Below, one piece after another: positions 23,936 through 25,959 of a DNA stretch of 25,959 bases. Position numbers and translations under genes: made by a program. Source of the stretch: Herminiimonas sp. (GTDB lineage Bacteria; Pseudomonadota; Gammaproteobacteria; Burkholderiales; Burkholderiaceae); NCBI GenBank assembly GCA_014377155.1, contig JACMQD010000093.1:1-25959 (forward strand). Direction: 5' to 3'. The notes under the pieces were generated by a model that did not search any database, was not told where the DNA came from, and saw nothing but the letters and a program-made list of their open reading frames with translations. Numbering within the stretch: the stretch's first letter is position 1; each line of letters starts with the position of its first letter.

Positions 23936-24328
23936 ATGAAATTAACTCGCCAGTCCCGCTTTGTCGCTGCAATGATCGCGTTGCTGAGCATGCTATTCAT
24001 GCATCTGGCGCTGGCAGCATACGTGTGTCCCGCTGCGGATCAAGTCGTCGCGACATCTGCCGCAGCCATTGCCGCCGACATGCCGAACTGTATCGGTATG
24101 GATCTGGAGCAACCTTCGTTGTGCCACGCATTCGAGCATGGCGGCAAGCAATCGCTCGACAAGCCGGACCTGCCGCTGGTTCAGCCATTCATTGCCGGTG
24201 GTCTTGTGTTGACGTGGTATCCGGTACCCTTGAATTCGCATGGGGGCGGCACTTATCCGCATCCGTTGCTGTTAGAACGCGCGACAGCGCCACCCCTCGT
24301 CATCAGCAACTGTTGTTTCCGCATCTGA
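23936..24328 (+). CDS. Small secreted Cys-containing protein upstream of the RND efflux genes
   Basis: A 130-residue protein with a signal peptide (about residues 1-26: FVAAMIALLSMLFMHLALA). The mature chain has YVCP at its start, then DMPNCIGMDLEQPSLCHAFEH, a LDKPDLPLV segment and a C-terminal NCCFRI. The scattered Cys, His and Met could bind metal, but I do not recognise a named family; similar small proteins commonly precede metal efflux operons in Burkholderiales. I chose ATG 23936; the in-frame TTG at 23909 is less likely. A TACAAT box at 23872-23877 may be its -10. It ends 75 bases before the outer-membrane channel gene, so co-transcription is probable. Confidence 0.7.
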   Translation: MKLTRQSRFVAAMIALLSMLFMHLALAAYVCPAADQVVATSAAAIAADMPNCIGMDLEQPSLCHAFEHGGKQSLDKPDLPLVQPFIAGGLVLTWYPVPLNSHGGGTYPHPLLLERATAPPLVISNCCFRI

Positions 24329-24403
24329 TTCGCCCGATCGCCTGATCCTTCTTCGCCGCGCCGAGAGCGCCGGCGATGCCGCTCAATGTCGTTCGGAGAT
24401 AAC

Positions 24404-25732
24404 ATGTCCTTTTATTTCATTACGCAATGCCGCCCGTGTCGCGGCGTTCGGATGCTTCGTCTCGCGCTGTTGCCAGCCGTCCTTATGACTGCGGTGTGCG
24501 CGCCGGTTTTTTCTCAAACACCGCTCACGCTGGAACAAGCGCAGCAGCGCGCCGTGGCCCGTTCGCGCCAGCTTTCTGCGCAAGACATGGCGACGCTCGC
24601 CGCGCGCGAGATGGCAATCGCCGCCGGCCAGTTGCCCGATCCTGTGCTCAAGGCAGGGATCGACAATCTGCCCGTTAGTGGCGCCGACCGCTTCAGCCTG
24701 GGCAATGACTTCATGACCATGCGCCGGGTCGGCGTGATGCAGGAAATCACTGGCACCGAAAAGCGCCAGCTGCGTGCGGCGCGATACGAAAGGGCGGCCG
24801 ACAAGTCGATTGCCGAAAAATCCCTGACGGCGGCGTCGATACGGCGCGACACCGCGCTGGCGTGGATCGATCGTTTCTACCTCGAAGCAACAGCTATCCT
24901 GATCGAAGAACAGGCAACGCAGGCGCGGCTGGAAATCCAGGCAGCCGATGGCGCCTATCGTGGCGGTCGCGGCACCCCGGCGGACGTTCTGGCCGCCCGC
25001 AGCGCACTGGTCGCGGTCGATGACCGTCGCAGCGAAATCACGCGGCGTGTGGCCGATGCGAAGACCATGCTGGCGCGCTGGGTCGGTAACCACACCGATC
25101 TGCCACTGGGGCCGATTGCCTCCACCGATGTCATCCGCCTAGATCCCGCCACCTTGGAAACCCAGCTCTCGCATCATCCGCAACTGGCGGTCCAGGCGAG
25201 GCAGGAAGACCTCGCGCGCGTAGAGGCAAAATTGGCCGAAGCCGCCAAGAAAAGCGACTGGAGTGTCGAGGTCGCTTTCCAGCAACGCGGTTCGGCCTAC
25301 TCCAATATGATTTCGATCGGCGTGTCGCTGCCTTTGCAATGGGATCCGAAAAATCGCCAGGACCGCGAGCTGGCATCGAAGCTGGCTTTGGTCGAACAGG
25401 CCCGAGCCGAACGCGAAGAAATGCTGCGCACGCATGTTGCCGAAACCCGCGTCATGATTAGCGAATGGACCAATACGCGTGAACGCTACCGCCGCTACCA
25501 AACCGAATTGCTCCCGCTGGCGGACCAGCGAATCGAGGCCGTGCTGGCGTCATACCGTGGCGGCAAATCACCGCTGGCTGACCTGCTCGCTGCACGCCGC
25601 GCCGGCATTGACCTGCGTATGCAGGCACTGCAGTTGCAGATGGAAGGAGCGCGTCTTTGGGCCCGATTGAATTTCCTTGCGGCCGATGATGGTGCCGCAA
25701 CGACCACAGCTACCCACAGGAGCCCGCAATGA
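24404..25732 (+). CDS. TolC-family outer-membrane channel of an RND metal efflux system (CusC/CzcC type)
   Basis: A 442-residue outer-membrane efflux protein. The N-terminal signal region (LRLALLPAVLMTAVCAPVFS) lies after an unusually long Cys-containing lead. The mature part begins LTLEQAQQRAVARS and has the two OEP repeats of long helices with the beta-strand turns (LPDPVLKAGIDNLP; EVAFQQRG, ISIGVSLPLQWDPKNRQ). The late motif YRGGKSPLADLLAARR is typical. ATG 24404 has GGAG six bases upstream; ATG 24386 and 24452 are alternatives. It overlaps the next gene (ATGA), a CusB-like adaptor, so it is the outer channel of a tripartite efflux pump. Copper/silver is the most likely substrate given neighbours, but Co/Zn/Cd cannot be excluded. 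Confidence 0.9.
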   Translation: MSFYFITQCRPCRGVRMLRLALLPAVLMTAVCAPVFSQTPLTLEQAQQRAVARSRQLSAQDMATLAAREMAIAAGQLPDPVLKAGIDNLPVSGADRFSLGNDFMTMRRVGVMQEITGTEKRQLRAARYERAADKSIAEKSLTAASIRRDTALAWIDRFYLEATAILIEEQATQARLEIQAADGAYRGGRGTPADVLAARSALVAVDDRRSEITRRVADAKTMLARWVGNHTDLPLGPIASTDVIRLDPATLETQLSHHPQLAVQARQEDLARVEAKLAEAAKKSDWSVEVAFQQRGSAYSNMISIGVSLPLQWDPKNRQDRELASKLALVEQARAEREEMLRTHVAETRVMISEWTNTRERYRRYQTELLPLADQRIEAVLASYRGGKSPLADLLAARRAGIDLRMQALQLQMEGARLWARLNFLAADDGAATTTATHRSPQ

Positions 25733-25959
25733 AAACCCGTTACATGGTTGTCGTGATCGGCGTTGCAGGTGCAATCGGACTGGCGGGTTACGGGCTGTAC
25801 CGCCTGGGAATGCAGCACGCGATCAAAGACGTTGCGCCAGTAGCGCAAGCCACCAGCAGCGCAACCGAGCGAAAGCCCCTTTACTGGCATGACCCGATGG
25901 TCCCTGGCCAGAAATTCGATAAGCCGGGCAAGTCGCCTTTCATGGATATGGAACTGGTC
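25729..25959 (+). CDS. CusB-like RND periplasmic adaptor, 3' end beyond the right edge
   Basis: The first 77 residues are visible. An N-terminal membrane anchor (MVVVIGVAGAIGLAGYGLY) is followed by a short linker. Next comes a heavy-metal-binding domain, YWHDPMVPGQKFDKPGKSPF, then MDMELV, equivalent to the YxCPMHP...GKCPxCGMDL module of CusB-type adaptors but with Met/His instead of Cys ligands. That Met-rich version fits the Cu(I)/Ag(I) branch (family knowledge). The ATG overlaps the TGA of the outer-membrane channel gene. The RND pump gene (cusA-like) is expected just beyond the window. Confidence 0.88.
   Translation, partial: MKTRYMVVVIGVAGAIGLAGYGLYRLGMQHAIKDVAPVAQATSSATERKPLYWHDPMVPGQKFDKPGKSPFMDMELV

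Noticed and set aside
23386..24000. A 204-residue minus-strand ORF as one intact gene
   Set aside because: Only its C-terminal ~65 residues resemble a known fold; the rest is antisense to a kinase relic and to the start of the secreted Cys protein.
1..25959. CRISPR array or phage/defence cluster
   Set aside because: No regularly spaced repeats, cas genes, integrase or phage structural genes were seen.

Overview
The window looks like a chromosomal segment of a Gram-negative betaproteobacterium, most likely Burkholderiales (Oxalobacteraceae-like). The basis is moderate-to-high GC, tightly packed operons with ATGA overlaps, a chemoreceptor ending in DWEQF, and a BigR/YeeE/TauE sulfide cluster. 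It is rich in sensors and metal/sulfur stress genes, with several decaying genes between intact operons.

1-5292 (minus strand): two signalling operons. The first has a histidine kinase whose N-terminus is an ETR1-type ethylene-binding transmembrane domain with the key ligand-site residues present. It is followed, with overlaps, by an Rcp1-like single-domain response regulator and a REC-PAS protein that runs off the left edge. The second is a three-PAS NarX/DegS-type kinase overlapping a NarL/FixJ regulator. A similar TAGG/CCTA dyad lies upstream of each operon. 5501-7204 (plus) is a chemoreceptor, followed by about 400 bases without a convincing gene.

7605-10538: a divergent sulfide/persulfide module. 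A persulfide dioxygenase (minus) faces a BigR/SqrR-type persulfide sensor, two YeeE/YedE half-transporters, a possible 24-aa ORF and a TauE/SafE exporter (plus). An AT-rich palindrome sits in the shared promoter region.

10632-14068 (minus): ECF sigma factor, anti-sigma factor, DUF305 protein and YVTN beta-propeller protein, all closely coupled, then a truncated cytochrome c551-like relic and a terminator. 14300-15394 (minus) is a YeiH permease. 15428-15983 holds an IS3-like relic. 15984-18179 (minus) is a hybrid histidine kinase whose last receiver lacks the phospho-acceptor Asp. 18574-19040 is a broken Na+/H+ antiporter gene.

19058-22225: copper module copZ (plus), cueR and copA (minus). 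Both promoters have the 19-bp spacer and dyad typical of CueR. 22575-25959 (plus): a DUF305 protein with an apparent start-region frameshift, a repeat-bearing lipoprotein, relics of a cupredoxin and of a sensor kinase, a small secreted Cys protein, and the start of a CusC/CusB-type RND efflux operon that runs off the right edge.

Taken together: ethylene-like and other signal sensing plus chemotaxis on the left, sulfide detoxification in the middle, and copper/metal export on the right.
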